In this document: one piece after another, positions 20,290 to 29,266 of the stretch
Layout: each line of letters opens with the position of its first letter
Numbering within the stretch: the first letter of the stretch is position 1
Assembly (NCBI GenBank): GCA_027485235.1
Contig: JAIXRJ010000009.1
Span: forward strand, 1 to 41,319
Reading direction: 5' to 3'
DNA length: 41,319 bases
From: Comamonadaceae bacterium
GTDB taxonomy: Bacteria; Pseudomonadota; Gammaproteobacteria; Burkholderiales; Burkholderiaceae_C
Notes under the pieces: generated by a model
Databases searched by the model: none
What the model was told of the DNA's origin: nothing
Seen by the model: only the letters and a program-made list of their open reading frames with translations
Position numbers and translations under genes: made by a program

Positions 20290-21276
20290 TTAGCGCAGTG
20301 CCGAGCCCATGCGCAGCGCATGCACCGCGCCCTCCCCGACCGCAGCACCAAAGCGCTTGGCCAAGCGCTCGGCCACATTTTCCTGGCGTGAATAATCGAT
20401 CACGTCCGGCGCTTTGACGACATCACGCGCCACACTGTCCACACTGCCCAGGGCATCGGCCAGGCCCAGGTCCACGGCCTGCTGGCCGCTCCAAAAAAGA
20501 CCGCTGAACATGTCTGGCGTTTCTTTCAAACGCTCCCCCCGGCCTTGTCGCACAACCTGGATGAACTGGGAATGAATTTGGTCAAGCATGGCTTGCGCGT
20601 GTTTACGCTGGGCTTCGGTTTGAGGACTGAAAGGATCCAGAAATCCCTTGTTCGTCCCTGCTGTCATTAATCGGCGTTCCACGCCCAATTTGTCCATGAG
20701 GCCCGTGAAACCAAAACCATCCATCAAGACGCCAATGCTGCCCACGATGCTGGCCTTGTCGACATAAATTTGGTCAGCCGCAGCGGCGATGTAATAAGCC
20801 GCCGATGCACAGGACTCTTCCACCACGACATAAATCGGTTTCTTGTGCAAGGCTTTCAGTCGGTGGATCTCATCATTGATCAAACCGGCTTGGACAGGGC
20901 TGCCGCCAGGCGAGTTGATCAGCAAGACCAAGGCCTTCGAGCCTGAGTCTTCAAGCGCACTGCGCATGGCGGACATGACGTTCTCTGCGCTGCCATCGCC
21001 TTCTGACCCGATTTCGCCCTTGATGGCCACCATGGCCGTGTGCGGCATGCTGGGGCTCATGACCGGTGAGTTGTGGGTCAACAGTTGCCAAGCGATCACC
21101 CCCATCAGGCACAACCAGGCCAAACGCAGCCCCACTTTCCAACGACGAGATGCCTTTTGCTCCTGCAAGCTGGCAAAGGCCAGTGATTCCAAAGTGCGGC
21201 GTTCCCACCCGCGATCGGCCGTTGGCACACCGTCGGCAGAAGCTGGGGTAAATAGTGGATCGCGGGGTTCTTGCAT
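20290..21276 (-). CDS. sppA: Signal peptide peptidase, S49 family
   Basis: The 328-residue protein has one N-terminal membrane anchor (about 50-66) and a periplasmic S49 domain. The nucleophile is Ser158 in CASAAYYIA and the general base Lys210 in AGTNKGFLDPF; their spacing of 52 equals that of the short Bacillus-type SppA. It is thus the short, single-domain form rather than the E. coli double-domain form. It digests leftover signal peptides. The ATG at 21276 is 2 bp after the Rieske gene stop; a TTG at 21282 is in frame. Confidence 0.92.
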   Translation of the reverse strand: MQEPRDPLFTPASADGVPTADRGWERRTLESLAFASLQEQKASRRWKVGLRLAWLCLMGVIAWQLLTHNSPVMSPSMPHTAMVAIKGEIGSEGDGSAENVMSAMRSALEDSGSKALVLLINSPGGSPVQAGLINDEIHRLKALHKKPIYVVVEESCASAAYYIAAAADQIYVDKASIVGSIGVLMDGFGFTGLMDKLGVERRLMTAGTNKGFLDPFSPQTEAQRKHAQAMLDQIHSQFIQVVRQGRGERLKETPDMFSGLFWSGQQAVDLGLADALGSVDSVARDVVKAPDVIDYSRQENVAERLAKRFGAAVGEGAVHALRMGSALR

Positions 21277-21278
21277 GG

Positions 21279-21644
21279 TCAAAATTCAAGGGGTTTGAGG
21301 TTATAGGCAGTATGCCAGTGAACCACGCCGCCCCATTCAGAAAGGTCTATTTTCACCAAGCCACCACGGCAGGGTCCCCCAGTGCAAGCCCCCGTGTCAG
21401 GCTGGTAAGCAGCGCCATGGGTGGCACACATCAGCCAGCGGCCGGTGTGGTCAAAAAAGCGGTCCGGCTGGTAATCCATTTCCATGGCCACATGGGTGCA
21501 ACGGTTCAGGTAAGCATGGACTTCCCCAGCGTAGCGAACGGCAAAGGCCCGACAGGTCTGACCGGCATACACGAGGTCAAAAGGCACTGCGCGCCCGCCG
21601 TTGATGAGGTCTGCACTGTTGCACAAAGGAATTGTCGCGTCCAT
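21279..21644 (-). CDS. Small Rieske [2Fe-2S] protein
   Basis: The 121-residue single-domain protein has the two Rieske motifs: Cys49-x-His51 in NRCTHVAMEMD and Cys73-x2-His76 in MCATHGAAY. These bind a [2Fe-2S] cluster. It resembles ferredoxin subunits of dioxygenases, but no oxygenase gene is nearby; it lies in a conserved rluC-HAD-Rieske-sppA set in Burkholderiales. Partner and role are unknown. The ATG at 21644 gives the family-like N-terminus (IPLCNSADL); GTG codons just upstream are also in frame. Confidence 0.88.
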   Translation of the reverse strand: MDATIPLCNSADLINGGRAVPFDLVYAGQTCRAFAVRYAGEVHAYLNRCTHVAMEMDYQPDRFFDHTGRWLMCATHGAAYQPDTGACTGGPCRGGLVKIDLSEWGGVVHWHTAYNLKPLEF

Positions 21645-21657
21645 GATCACGCCCACT

Positions 21658-22326
21658 TCAAGCGTTTTGCAACAACCAGTCATGCAAATCCTGCACGCTG
21701 TGGGCCACATGGCGAGGTTTCAGAAGATGGAAAGCATCGGGCTCGTGGGCGCCATAACTCACGCCTACACTGGCGCAGCCTGCATTCAGGGCCATCTGCA
21801 AGTCGTGTGTCGTGTCACCGATCATCAAGGTGCGCTCAGGCTCCACCCCAAATTCGCGCATCAGCTCGTGCAACATCAATGGGCTGGGTTTGCCGGCCGT
21901 CTCATCGGCCGTGCGTGAGCCATCAAACACATCGCGCAATTCCACATCGCGCAAAGCTTCATTCAGGCCGTGGCGGCTTTTGCCGGTCGCCACCGTGAGC
22001 CAATGGTGCCGCGCCTTCAGTGCTTGCAGCAAGGGCAAAACACCGTCAAACAAACTGATGTCGTTTTGGTGAGTCATGTAATGGTGGCGATACCGCTCCC
22101 CCAAGGCCGGGTATTTCTCAGTGGGCACATCCGGGGCTGCATGGGCCAACGCTGGCATGAGTGCCATGCCGATCACATAAGAAGCCGCTTCGCGGGTGGG
22201 CTCCTGCCCGCCTACATCCACCACCGCCCGCTGAATACAACGGCTGATGATGGCTGTGGAGTCAAACAGTGTGCCATCCCAGTCGAAGGCAATCAGGTCA
22301 AACTGACGGGGTCTTGAGTTGGGCAT
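21658..22326 (-). CDS. HAD-IA family hydrolase, phosphoglycolate phosphatase-like
   Basis: The 222-residue protein has the HAD motifs: I, DWDGTLFDS with Asp15 and Asp17; II, TVATGKSRHG; and IV, MIGDTTHDLQMA. A helical cap of the Gph type lies between motif I and II. It is likely a small phosphatase acting on phosphoglycolate or a sugar phosphate; the substrate cannot be told from sequence. Its start overlaps the last 29 bp of rluC, and no later ATG exists before motif I. Confidence 0.88.
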   Translation of the reverse strand: MPNSRPRQFDLIAFDWDGTLFDSTAIISRCIQRAVVDVGGQEPTREAASYVIGMALMPALAHAAPDVPTEKYPALGERYRHHYMTHQNDISLFDGVLPLLQALKARHHWLTVATGKSRHGLNEALRDVELRDVFDGSRTADETAGKPSPLMLHELMREFGVEPERTLMIGDTTHDLQMALNAGCASVGVSYGAHEPDAFHLLKPRHVAHSVQDLHDWLLQNA

Positions 22327-23287
22327 GGTCGATGTAGGCTTTCAATTCAGGGGGCAAATCGGCTTGCAGGGCCACGCTTTCGGCCGTGGCCGGGTGCTTG
22401 AACTCCAAACGCCAAGCATGCAGAAACATGCGCTTGAGACCTTGCTTAGGCAAGATTTTGTTCCATTCGAAGTCACCGTATTTGTCGTCACCCGCAATCG
22501 GGTGGCCGTTGCTGGCCAGGTGCACGCGGATCTGGTGGGTACGCCCGGTCTTGATGGTCACCTCCAGCAGCGTGGTGCCCGACAGGCGTTGGGCCACCTT
22601 GACCAAAGTGATGGAGCGCATGCCGTCCGGGTCTTCGGGCGTGGTCACTTTGACGCGTCTCTCACCGTCGGGCAACAAGAATTTGTGCAAAGGCTGGTCG
22701 ATCACCTTGAGCTTGGCGGGCCAGTCGCCATGCACCAAAGCCAAGTAGGTCTTGCCTGTCTCGCGCTCGCGGAACTGGTCTTGCAGGTTTTTCAGAGCAC
22801 TGCGTTTTTTGGCCACCAGCAAAATCCCGCTGGTATCGCGGTCCAGCCGGTGCACCAACTCCAGCAATTTGGCCTGCGGCCGAGCTTGACGCAATTGTTC
22901 GATCACACCAAAGCTCACGCCCGAGCCCCCATGCACCGCCACGCCGGCCGGTTTGTCGATGGCCAAAAGGCTCTCGTCCTCGAAAAGCATGGGAAATTCG
23001 CGGCCAGGCGCTGGGCGCACGGCTTTTTCGGCCACTTTTTCCGATACCCGCACAGGAGGCAAACGGACCTCATCGCCCGTTTCAACCCTCGTGTCTGCTG
23101 TGGCGCGGCCCTTGTTGATGCGCACTTCACCGCTGCGAATGATGCGGTAAACGTGGGTTTTGGGCACCCCCTTGAGGTGGCGCAGCAAAAAATTGTCCAG
23201 TCGCTGACCCGAAGACTCCTCGTCCACGCACAACCATTTGACGGCAGGCGCCCCAGTGGCGGTTTGGACCCCTATAATGTGATTCAC
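22298..23287 (-). CDS. rluC: 23S rRNA pseudouridine synthase RluC
   Basis: RluC makes pseudouridine at 23S rRNA positions 955, 2504 and 2580 (E. coli numbering). The 329-residue protein has an N-terminal S4 RNA-binding domain (about 20-80, with SSGQRLDNFLLRHLKG) and a catalytic domain with Asp149 in HRLDRDTSGILLVAKK. I place the start at the GTG at 23287, which begins NHIIGV, a typical N-terminus in the family; no ATG is available and the open frame further upstream shows no homology. The -10 box of the divergent rne promoter lies just inside this gene's 5' end. Confidence 0.92.
   Translation of the reverse strand: MNHIIGVQTATGAPAVKWLCVDEESSGQRLDNFLLRHLKGVPKTHVYRIIRSGEVRINKGRATADTRVETGDEVRLPPVRVSEKVAEKAVRPAPGREFPMLFEDESLLAIDKPAGVAVHGGSGVSFGVIEQLRQARPQAKLLELVHRLDRDTSGILLVAKKRSALKNLQDQFRERETGKTYLALVHGDWPAKLKVIDQPLHKFLLPDGERRVKVTTPEDPDGMRSITLVKVAQRLSGTTLLEVTIKTGRTHQIRVHLASNGHPIAGDDKYGDFEWNKILPKQGLKRMFLHAWRLEFKHPATAESVALQADLPPELKAYIDHAQLKTPSV
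23273..23278 (+). promoter_or_regulatory. -10 element of the likely rne promoter
   Basis: TATAAT on the plus strand lies at the divergent start of rluC. A TTGACG at 23238-23243 is too far (29 bp) to be its -35, and no other good -35 is present. If used, it would give rne a 5' leader of about 580 nt. Confidence 0.5.
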
Positions 23288-23868
23288 TGGCAATTGGTTG
23301 TAAGTGGTTGATTCAAATGGAAATGAATTCCCGTCAAGCTGGAGTTTAGTCCACTGCCACAACGCCAAACCAGACGGTCGATGCCACCATCGGCACGATT
23401 TGCAGACTGAAGGCCAACGCCAACAGTGGCCAATCGCCTCGGAGGTTGGGCCGACGCCCAGAAACCCAGATACGGAATACCCATGTTCAGCAGCCACGAA
23501 AGACTGCTGAACGGATCAAAGCGAGATGTTTGTGTTGTTCGGAACTTTGCAGATGTGGATGGAGTGGCTCACAAAGTCAAACTCTGTTGTCACGCCTTGT
23601 GCCGAACAGTTTGTCCTGGACACCGGGGGACACCCCCGGCAGTGGCCAAATATCAGCACAACTTTCCACTCGCCCCCATCCACGCGCCACGATCCCCATT
23701 CCTGTGCTCGCGCGCAGTTGAATGCAGGACAACCTCGGCAATTCCCTTCGTTTCAGGCGTCAGCTTAAGGCAACGTGGACCCCTTGAGGGTCGGTTGTAA
23801 TTTGGTCGTGTGCGTGCTGTCAGAAAACTGCCCCACCCGATCGACACTGATAAATGAAGGACCGCATC
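23285..23868 (+). promoter_or_regulatory. Long structured 5' leader of rne
   Basis: This stretch of about 580 bp holds no convincing gene. It has three clear hairpins: a 9-bp perfect stem at 23485-23493/23504-23512, a 7-bp G/C stem with a 3-nt loop at 23623-23629/23633-23639, and a GACCC/GGGTC stem at 23778-23792 flanked by CAAC/GTTG. In E. coli the long rne leader lets RNase E cleave its own message and so set its own level; a similar role here is inferred. Confidence 0.5.
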
Positions 23869-26814
23869 ATGAAACGGATGCTCATCAACGCTACGCAGGC
23901 TGAAGAACGCCGCTTGGCCATCGTCGACGGACAAAAACTCCTCGACTACGAAATCGAAATCGAAGGGCGCGAGCAGCGCAAGGGCAACATCTACAAAGCG
24001 GTGGTGACTCGCGTCGAGCCGTCTTTGGAAGCTTGCTTCGTGGACTACGGTGAAGACCGCCACGGCTTTTTGCCCTTCAAAGAAATCTCGCGCCAATACT
24101 TTGCTGAAGGCGTGTCCGTCAGCCAGGCCCGCATCAACGATGTGATCCGCGAAGGCCAGGAGCTCATGGTCCAGGTCGAAAAAGAAGAACGTGGCAACAA
24201 GGGCGCCGCCCTGACCACTTTCGTCTCGCTGGCTGGCCGCTATGTGGTGCTGATGCCCAACAACCCCCGGGGTGGTGGCGTCAGCCGCCGCATCGAGGGC
24301 GACGACCGCGCCGAGCTCAAAGAGGCGATGGACCAGCTGGAATACCCCAAGGGCATGTCCATCATCGCCCGCACAGCTGGCATCGGCCGCTCCGCGCCCG
24401 AACTGCAGTGGGACCTGAACTACCTGCTCAAACTCTGGACCGCCATTGACGGCGCTGCACAGGGCAAAGGCGCCTTCCTGATTTACCAGGAATCTTCGTT
24501 GGTGATCCGCGCCATCCGCGATTACTTCAACAACGACATCGGCGACATCCTGATCGACACCGACGACATCTACGACCAAGCTCAGCAGTTCATGAGCCAC
24601 GTGATGCCTGAGTTCGCCCCGCGTGTGAAGCGCTACCGCGACGATGCCCCCTTGTTCAGCCGTTTCCAGATCGAGCACCAGATCGAGTCGGCCTATGCCC
24701 GCACGGTGCAGCTGCCCTCGGGCGGCGCCATCGTGATCGACCACACCGAAGCTTTGGTCTCGGTGGACGTGAACTCGGCCCGCGCCATCAAGGGCGGTGA
24801 CATCGAAGAAACCGCCACCCGCACCAATCTGGAAGCCGCTGACGAAGTGGCACGCCAGATGCGCCTGCGCGATTTGGGCGGTCTGATCGTGATCGACTTC
24901 ATCGACATGGAAGAGTCGAAGAACCGCCGCGAAGTGGAAAACCGCCTGCGCGACGCGCTGCGCCAAGACCGCGCCCGCGTGCAGTTCGGCACCATCAGCA
25001 AGTTCGGCCTCATGGAAATGAGCCGCCAGCGCCTGAAGCCTGCCTTGTCAGAAGGTGCGTCCATCCCTTGCCCACGTTGCGGCGGTGCTGGCCACATCCG
25101 TGACACCGAGAGCTCGGCCCTGCAAATCCTGCGCATCATCCAGGAAGAGTCCATGAAGGACAACACCGCCGCTGTGCATGCGCAAGTGCCGGTCGAAGTG
25201 GCCGCCTTCCTGCTGAACGAAAAGCGCCCCGAGATCGCCAAGATCGAATTGCAGCAACGCATCAGCGTGCTGCTGGTGCCCAACAAGTCGCTGGAAACCC
25301 CGCACTACAAGCTGGAGCGCTTGAAGCACGACGACCCGCGCCTGGACCGCATCGAAGCCAGCTACAAAATGGCCGAAATCGTCGAAGACGCCACCACGGT
25401 GACGCGCCGTTCGCAAGAACCCACCAACAAGCAAACGCCCGTGATCAAAGGCGTGCTGCCCGATGCACCTGCGCCTGTGGCACCAGTCAAGGCCGAGGCC
25501 CCGGTGGTGAAAGCCAAACCAGCCAAAGCCGCGAAACCTGTGACCCCAGCAGCGGCAACAGGTGGCTTTTTTGGCTGGCTCAAAAAACTGTTCGGAGGCC
25601 AGACCGAAGAGGTCAAGCCCGCAGTGGCTGACAAAAAAGACGGTAAAACGCGCGAAGGCCGCAACGGCGAGCGCAATGGTGAACGCCGCGAAGGCGGTCG
25701 TGACGGCCGACGCGAGGGTCGCCGAGATGGTCGCCGCGGCGAACGCTCAGAAAACGCCGAAGGCGTGCAAGGCGAAGCCCGCGCACCACGTGAAGGCGGA
25801 CGCCGTGGCGAAGGCCGCAACGAAGTGCGTGATGGCGAAGGCCGCCCTGCACGTGGCGAGCGCTCTGAGCGCCCAGCGGGTGAGCGTCAACCCCGTGAAG
25901 GTCGTCGAGAACGCGGTGACAACAACCGCCATGAAGCACCTGCCGAGTTGGCCGCAGACGGCGCCGAACGCACACCCCGCACTGATCGTGGTGAACGCGG
26001 CGAAGGCCGCCGTGAACGCGGTGAAGGCCGCCGTGACCGCGGCGGCGAGCGCCGTCACAACGACAAAGCCTCGGGCGAGCTGAACACCACATCAAGTGCA
26101 GGGGTCACAGAAGACCAAGAAACGGTCACTGACGAGAACGCCGCACTGGCCGAGAACAACGGCGAGCGCCGTGAACGCCGCTCACGCGACCGCTATGGCC
26201 GCGACCGCCGCGAACGCAACGGCGAGCCACGTCAGGACAACGAATCGAATCCCGCCAGCGATCCAGCGGCGAGCGACGCAGCACCGGCTGCCGAATCGGC
26301 CGCAGAAGACCGTTCAGCGCCACGTTCATACTTTGAGCGCGCACAGCAAGCAGCAGCGCCTGCCGAAATTGCACCCGCCAATTCAGCACCTGCCGCAGCA
26401 GCGGTGATGCCCTTGACGGCAACTGTGGTGGCTTCCATGACGGCAACCGTGGCAGCCCCTGTCATCACCCAGGCCACGGCCGAAACTGCAGCTATACAAA
26501 CCACACCTGCACCAAGTGCTCAGCCCATTGCCGCACCTACGGCTGCAGAGCCAACTGTGCCAGCACCCGCATTGCCCAAAGTGACCAGCTACGACTTGCC
26601 CATGGACAGCTTGCACCAGCTGGCACAAACTTCCGGATTGGTGTGGGTGAACTCCGATGCGGACAAAATCGCTGCTGTGCAAGCCCACATCGCCGCTGAG
26701 CTCAAACCGGTGCATGTGCCACGCGAGCGCCCTGCAGCAGTGGCGATCACCGAGGGGCCTTTGGTTCTGGTGGAAACTCGCAAAGACCTCAAGGACATGA
26801 ACCTGCCGTTCTGA
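23869..26814 (+). CDS. rne: Ribonuclease E
   Basis: RNase E starts mRNA decay and processes rRNA and tRNA precursors. The 981-residue protein has an S1 domain (about 36-120), the catalytic Asp300 and Asp343 (VSVDVNS, VIDFIDM), and the zinc-link CPRC (Cys401, Cys404), each exactly 3 positions before the E. coli residues. After the small domain (to about 510) follow a linker, an amphipathic GGFFGWLKKLFGG (565-577) that could be a membrane anchor, and a long Arg/Glu/Gly-rich disordered tail with a conserved end (DLKDMNLPF). AAGGA precedes the ATG at 23869, which I prefer to the in-frame ATG at 23854. Confidence 0.97.
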   Translation: MKRMLINATQAEERRLAIVDGQKLLDYEIEIEGREQRKGNIYKAVVTRVEPSLEACFVDYGEDRHGFLPFKEISRQYFAEGVSVSQARINDVIREGQELMVQVEKEERGNKGAALTTFVSLAGRYVVLMPNNPRGGGVSRRIEGDDRAELKEAMDQLEYPKGMSIIARTAGIGRSAPELQWDLNYLLKLWTAIDGAAQGKGAFLIYQESSLVIRAIRDYFNNDIGDILIDTDDIYDQAQQFMSHVMPEFAPRVKRYRDDAPLFSRFQIEHQIESAYARTVQLPSGGAIVIDHTEALVSVDVNSARAIKGGDIEETATRTNLEAADEVARQMRLRDLGGLIVIDFIDMEESKNRREVENRLRDALRQDRARVQFGTISKFGLMEMSRQRLKPALSEGASIPCPRCGGAGHIRDTESSALQILRIIQEESMKDNTAAVHAQVPVEVAAFLLNEKRPEIAKIELQQRISVLLVPNKSLETPHYKLERLKHDDPRLDRIEASYKMAEIVEDATTVTRRSQEPTNKQTPVIKGVLPDAPAPVAPVKAEAPVVKAKPAKAAKPVTPAAATGGFFGWLKKLFGGQTEEVKPAVADKKDGKTREGRNGERNGERREGGRDGRREGRRDGRRGERSENAEGVQGEARAPREGGRRGEGRNEVRDGEGRPARGERSERPAGERQPREGRRERGDNNRHEAPAELAADGAERTPRTDRGERGEGRRERGEGRRDRGGERRHNDKASGELNTTSSAGVTEDQETVTDENAALAENNGERRERRSRDRYGRDRRERNGEPRQDNESNPASDPAASDAAPAAESAAEDRSAPRSYFERAQQAAAPAEIAPANSAPAAAAVMPLTATVVASMTATVAAPVITQATAETAAIQTTPAPSAQPIAAPTAAEPTVPAPALPKVTSYDLPMDSLHQLAQTSGLVWVNSDADKIAAVQAHIAAELKPVHVPRERPAAVAITEGPLVLVETRKDLKDMNLPF
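25991..26042 (+). repeat. 21-bp tandem repeat in the RNase E tail
   Basis: Two copies of a 21-bp unit (25991-26011 and 26012-26032, one mismatch) and the start of a third encode a heptad rich in Arg, Glu and Gly (GERGEGR-type) in the disordered region. It is the clearest of several near-repeats between 25640 and 26230 and could vary in number between strains. Confidence 0.75.
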
Positions 26815-26852
26815 CCGCGTCATGCGCTGAAGCCATTGAGCGTCACCAAGCC

Positions 26853-26882
26853 AAAAGCCGAACCCCAGGGTTCGGCTTTTTT
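26853..26882. terminator. Rho-independent terminator shared by rne and hemY
   Basis: The inverted repeat AAAAGCCGAACC / GGTTCGGCTTTT with a 4-6 nt loop ends in a T-run on the plus strand and an equal run on the minus strand. It lies 38 bp after rne and 30 bp after the hemY stop on the other strand, so it can serve both converging units. Confidence 0.9.
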
Positions 26883-26911
26883 GTGTGTGAATGCCGGCTC
26901 AGCCCGGGGCT

Positions 26912-28207
26912 TCAGGCATTGACCAATGCCGCCCGCTTCCAGGCTTGGGCAGCGGCCAGTGCATCTTCGCGTTGCTCGGCCAATTCGGCCAATGCAAGCC
27001 AAGTGCTCCGCAAAAGCTCCGGCTCTTGCAAACCTTTGGCGGCTTGAGACAGCAAAGCCTGAGCTTTGCCCCACAAATGCTGACGCATACACACCATGCC
27101 CGTCAGATATTGCAAACGCGCATCGCGAGGATGAGCTTGTTGCAAGCGCTCCACACGGGCCAAGCCCTGTCGAGCATCGGGTGCTAGCGGATCGGGCTGA
27201 CTGCGCTCAAGCGCTTGCACAACACGCAACATTTGCAACGGCGACCAATGGGCCGAAGCCCCTTCTTGCAAGGGTGTCCACAACGGCTCCAGCCACATCC
27301 GCGCTGTGGCGGCCGGCCCACCCAAAGCCATGAAGCGCAAAGCGACTTCGGCGGCCACATCGGGCATCTTTCGTTGAACCGGACTGAGTTTTTCCCACAG
27401 TTTCTGCACGCCATCGGGATCGCGCAATTGCCTGAGCCATTCCAGAATCAAGCCACGCACCAAACTCTCGGCCGCACCGGGGGTGAATGCTCGGTGCTTG
27501 ATCAACAACACCGCGGTGTCCAGCGCTTGCGCGGTTTGCCCCGCCAAACGAGAAGCTTTGAGCAACAAGCGCATTGCAACCATGCGACGTCCCGCCGCGG
27601 GGGGCAGTGCCTTGAGCCGTTCCAGACTGGCCAGGGCATCGCGTTCGTCCAACAACCAACGAGCGGCGCGCAACTGAACACCTTCGCTCAAGGTCTGGCG
27701 CTCCAAAGCTGGTCCCATCTGGGCTTGCAGGACCGCCTGAGCCAAGTGGTGCTGACGAAGCGACTTGTCTTGCAAGGCATGCGCCGATTCAGCCACCATG
27801 ATGTGCGCGACGGTGCGCAAAGAAACGGCGTGGTCCAGGGTCAGACCTGCCGTTTGCATTTGGGCTTCTTTGTCCAGCGCCGATTGCGCAGATTTGCGGG
27901 CACGCAAAAAACGACCTGCCATGAAATGGCTGATGGCGTCCAGCAAAGCGGCGTGTGCAGCACGTTCTTTTTGCTGCAAACGCCAGCGCTGGGCCTGTTG
28001 GGGCAGCGCAAACAAAGCCGCCAAAGCCTGCTGCGCCACCACCACAAGCAAAATCACCGACACCAAGATCAGGATCACCAAATTGAGTGACAAGTCCACC
28101 CGGTAGGGTGACAGGAACAAGGTCACGGTGCCTTGGTTGTTGCCGGCCAACCACGCACCGGCGGCCGCCAGCGCAAACAGACTGAGAAGCCAAAGGGCTG
28201 CACGCAT
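26912..28207 (-). CDS. hemY: HemY-type heme biosynthesis membrane protein
   Basis: The 431-residue product has two N-terminal membrane segments (about 3-22 and 39-60), then a long helical, TPR-like domain rich in Ala and Leu. This is the architecture of the proteobacterial HemY protein, which lies after hemX in the hemCDXY operon. It is not the protoporphyrinogen oxidase also named HemY in Bacillus. Its role in tetrapyrrole synthesis is unclear. It starts 6 bp after hemX and ends at a terminator shared with rne. Confidence 0.88.
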   Translation of the reverse strand: MRAALWLLSLFALAAAGAWLAGNNQGTVTLFLSPYRVDLSLNLVILILVSVILLVVVAQQALAALFALPQQAQRWRLQQKERAAHAALLDAISHFMAGRFLRARKSAQSALDKEAQMQTAGLTLDHAVSLRTVAHIMVAESAHALQDKSLRQHHLAQAVLQAQMGPALERQTLSEGVQLRAARWLLDERDALASLERLKALPPAAGRRMVAMRLLLKASRLAGQTAQALDTAVLLIKHRAFTPGAAESLVRGLILEWLRQLRDPDGVQKLWEKLSPVQRKMPDVAAEVALRFMALGGPAATARMWLEPLWTPLQEGASAHWSPLQMLRVVQALERSQPDPLAPDARQGLARVERLQQAHPRDARLQYLTGMVCMRQHLWGKAQALLSQAAKGLQEPELLRSTWLALAELAEQREDALAAAQAWKRAALVNA

Positions 28208-28213
28208 GATGAC

Positions 28214-29266
28214 TTACCTCCCTGCCGCAGCGGCAGACAAAGCGTTCATCGACGCATCCAGACTCGGCATGTCACCGGCCTTCATCTGCACCCCGGCTTG
28301 CTCGAGCAACTCGAGCATCTGGGTGGTTTTTCGCGATGAAGCATCGGCATAACGGCGCACCATGATTGCCGCTGTGCCGAGATCATTGCGAGCCGCATCT
28401 TTTTGACGCGCCAACAAGCCCAAGCGGGCATTGAGCAATTTGAGCTTGAGGTTTTCGCGCAGGAAAAAGCCCTGCTCTGGGGACAGCAAAGCAGCCTCAG
28501 GCGAATCGATCCGGCTGACCCGCACCAAATCACGCAACTGTTCGCCAAAGCGGCTCAAGCTGGCCAGCCACCGGGACGGGGGCACCCGGCCACCTTGTGC
28601 ATCCAATGGAATGGGCGCCACAGCCAAGGGGGGCAAATGCTGATTGGCCAACACCAAAGCATCCACCAAGGCCACACCTTCGTCCAGCTTGATGAGCAAG
28701 CCTGGCAGATCGAATACGGCCGTGGCCGCCAGGCGCTCCAGGTCTTTTTCGAGCGCCCGTTGCACAGGTGCCAAGCGGGGCTGAGCGGCACGCTGAACGC
28801 GCTGCTGGGCCGATTTGAGCGCGGCCAGCAAAGGCTCGATGCTGCCTGTGAGCTGGGCTTGCTGCTGGGCCGATCGCAAAGCAGCCTCGATGTCCACCAC
28901 CAAATTTTCATCACGCGAGCGGGACAGGCTTTGCATCAACTCTTCCAGCTGGCTGCGCTGCAAGGCCACCTCGCCGAGCCGAGCTTCGAGCAAGCCCAAG
29001 CGGGCCGCACTGTCTTTGACAGTGTCTTGCGCTTGCTTGGCCCAAGCCTTGGCCTCCAATGACTGCTGGCCCGCGTCGGCACTTTGACGGGCCAGCTGCT
29101 CCTGAATGCGGGCCAGTTTTTGCCACAGCGTCACTGAGACCAACAAACCCACAGCGGCCACCCCCAGCGCCAGCCAGATTTTCCAAGGCTTGTGTGCCCG
29201 AAAAATGGTTTCAGGTGGCGCGGTGACCGCTTCAGCTGCGGACGCTGGGTCGGGCATGGGGTTCAT
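28214..29266 (-). CDS. hemX: HemX-like membrane protein (uroporphyrinogen-III C-methyltransferase-like name)
   Basis: The 350-residue product has a short cytoplasmic N-terminus, one membrane segment (about 29-48), then a coiled-coil-rich periplasmic part (about 50-140) and a helical C-terminal domain. This matches the HemX family, which is often labelled as a methyltransferase but has no visible SAM-binding motif here. It probably supports heme synthesis with HemY, but the mechanism is unknown. The ATG at 29266 overlaps the hemD stop (ATGA); a second ATG three codons later is possible. Confidence 0.88.
   Translation of the reverse strand: MNPMPDPASAAEAVTAPPETIFRAHKPWKIWLALGVAAVGLLVSVTLWQKLARIQEQLARQSADAGQQSLEAKAWAKQAQDTVKDSAARLGLLEARLGEVALQRSQLEELMQSLSRSRDENLVVDIEAALRSAQQQAQLTGSIEPLLAALKSAQQRVQRAAQPRLAPVQRALEKDLERLAATAVFDLPGLLIKLDEGVALVDALVLANQHLPPLAVAPIPLDAQGGRVPPSRWLASLSRFGEQLRDLVRVSRIDSPEAALLSPEQGFFLRENLKLKLLNARLGLLARQKDAARNDLGTAAIMVRRYADASSRKTTQMLELLEQAGVQMKAGDMPSLDASMNALSAAAAGR

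Noticed and set aside
23288..23497. Upstream extension of RluC by 70 codons
   Set aside because: The frame is open to a GTG at 23497 but the translated part is Trp/Ser/Cys-rich and not RluC-like, and it lies in the rne leader.
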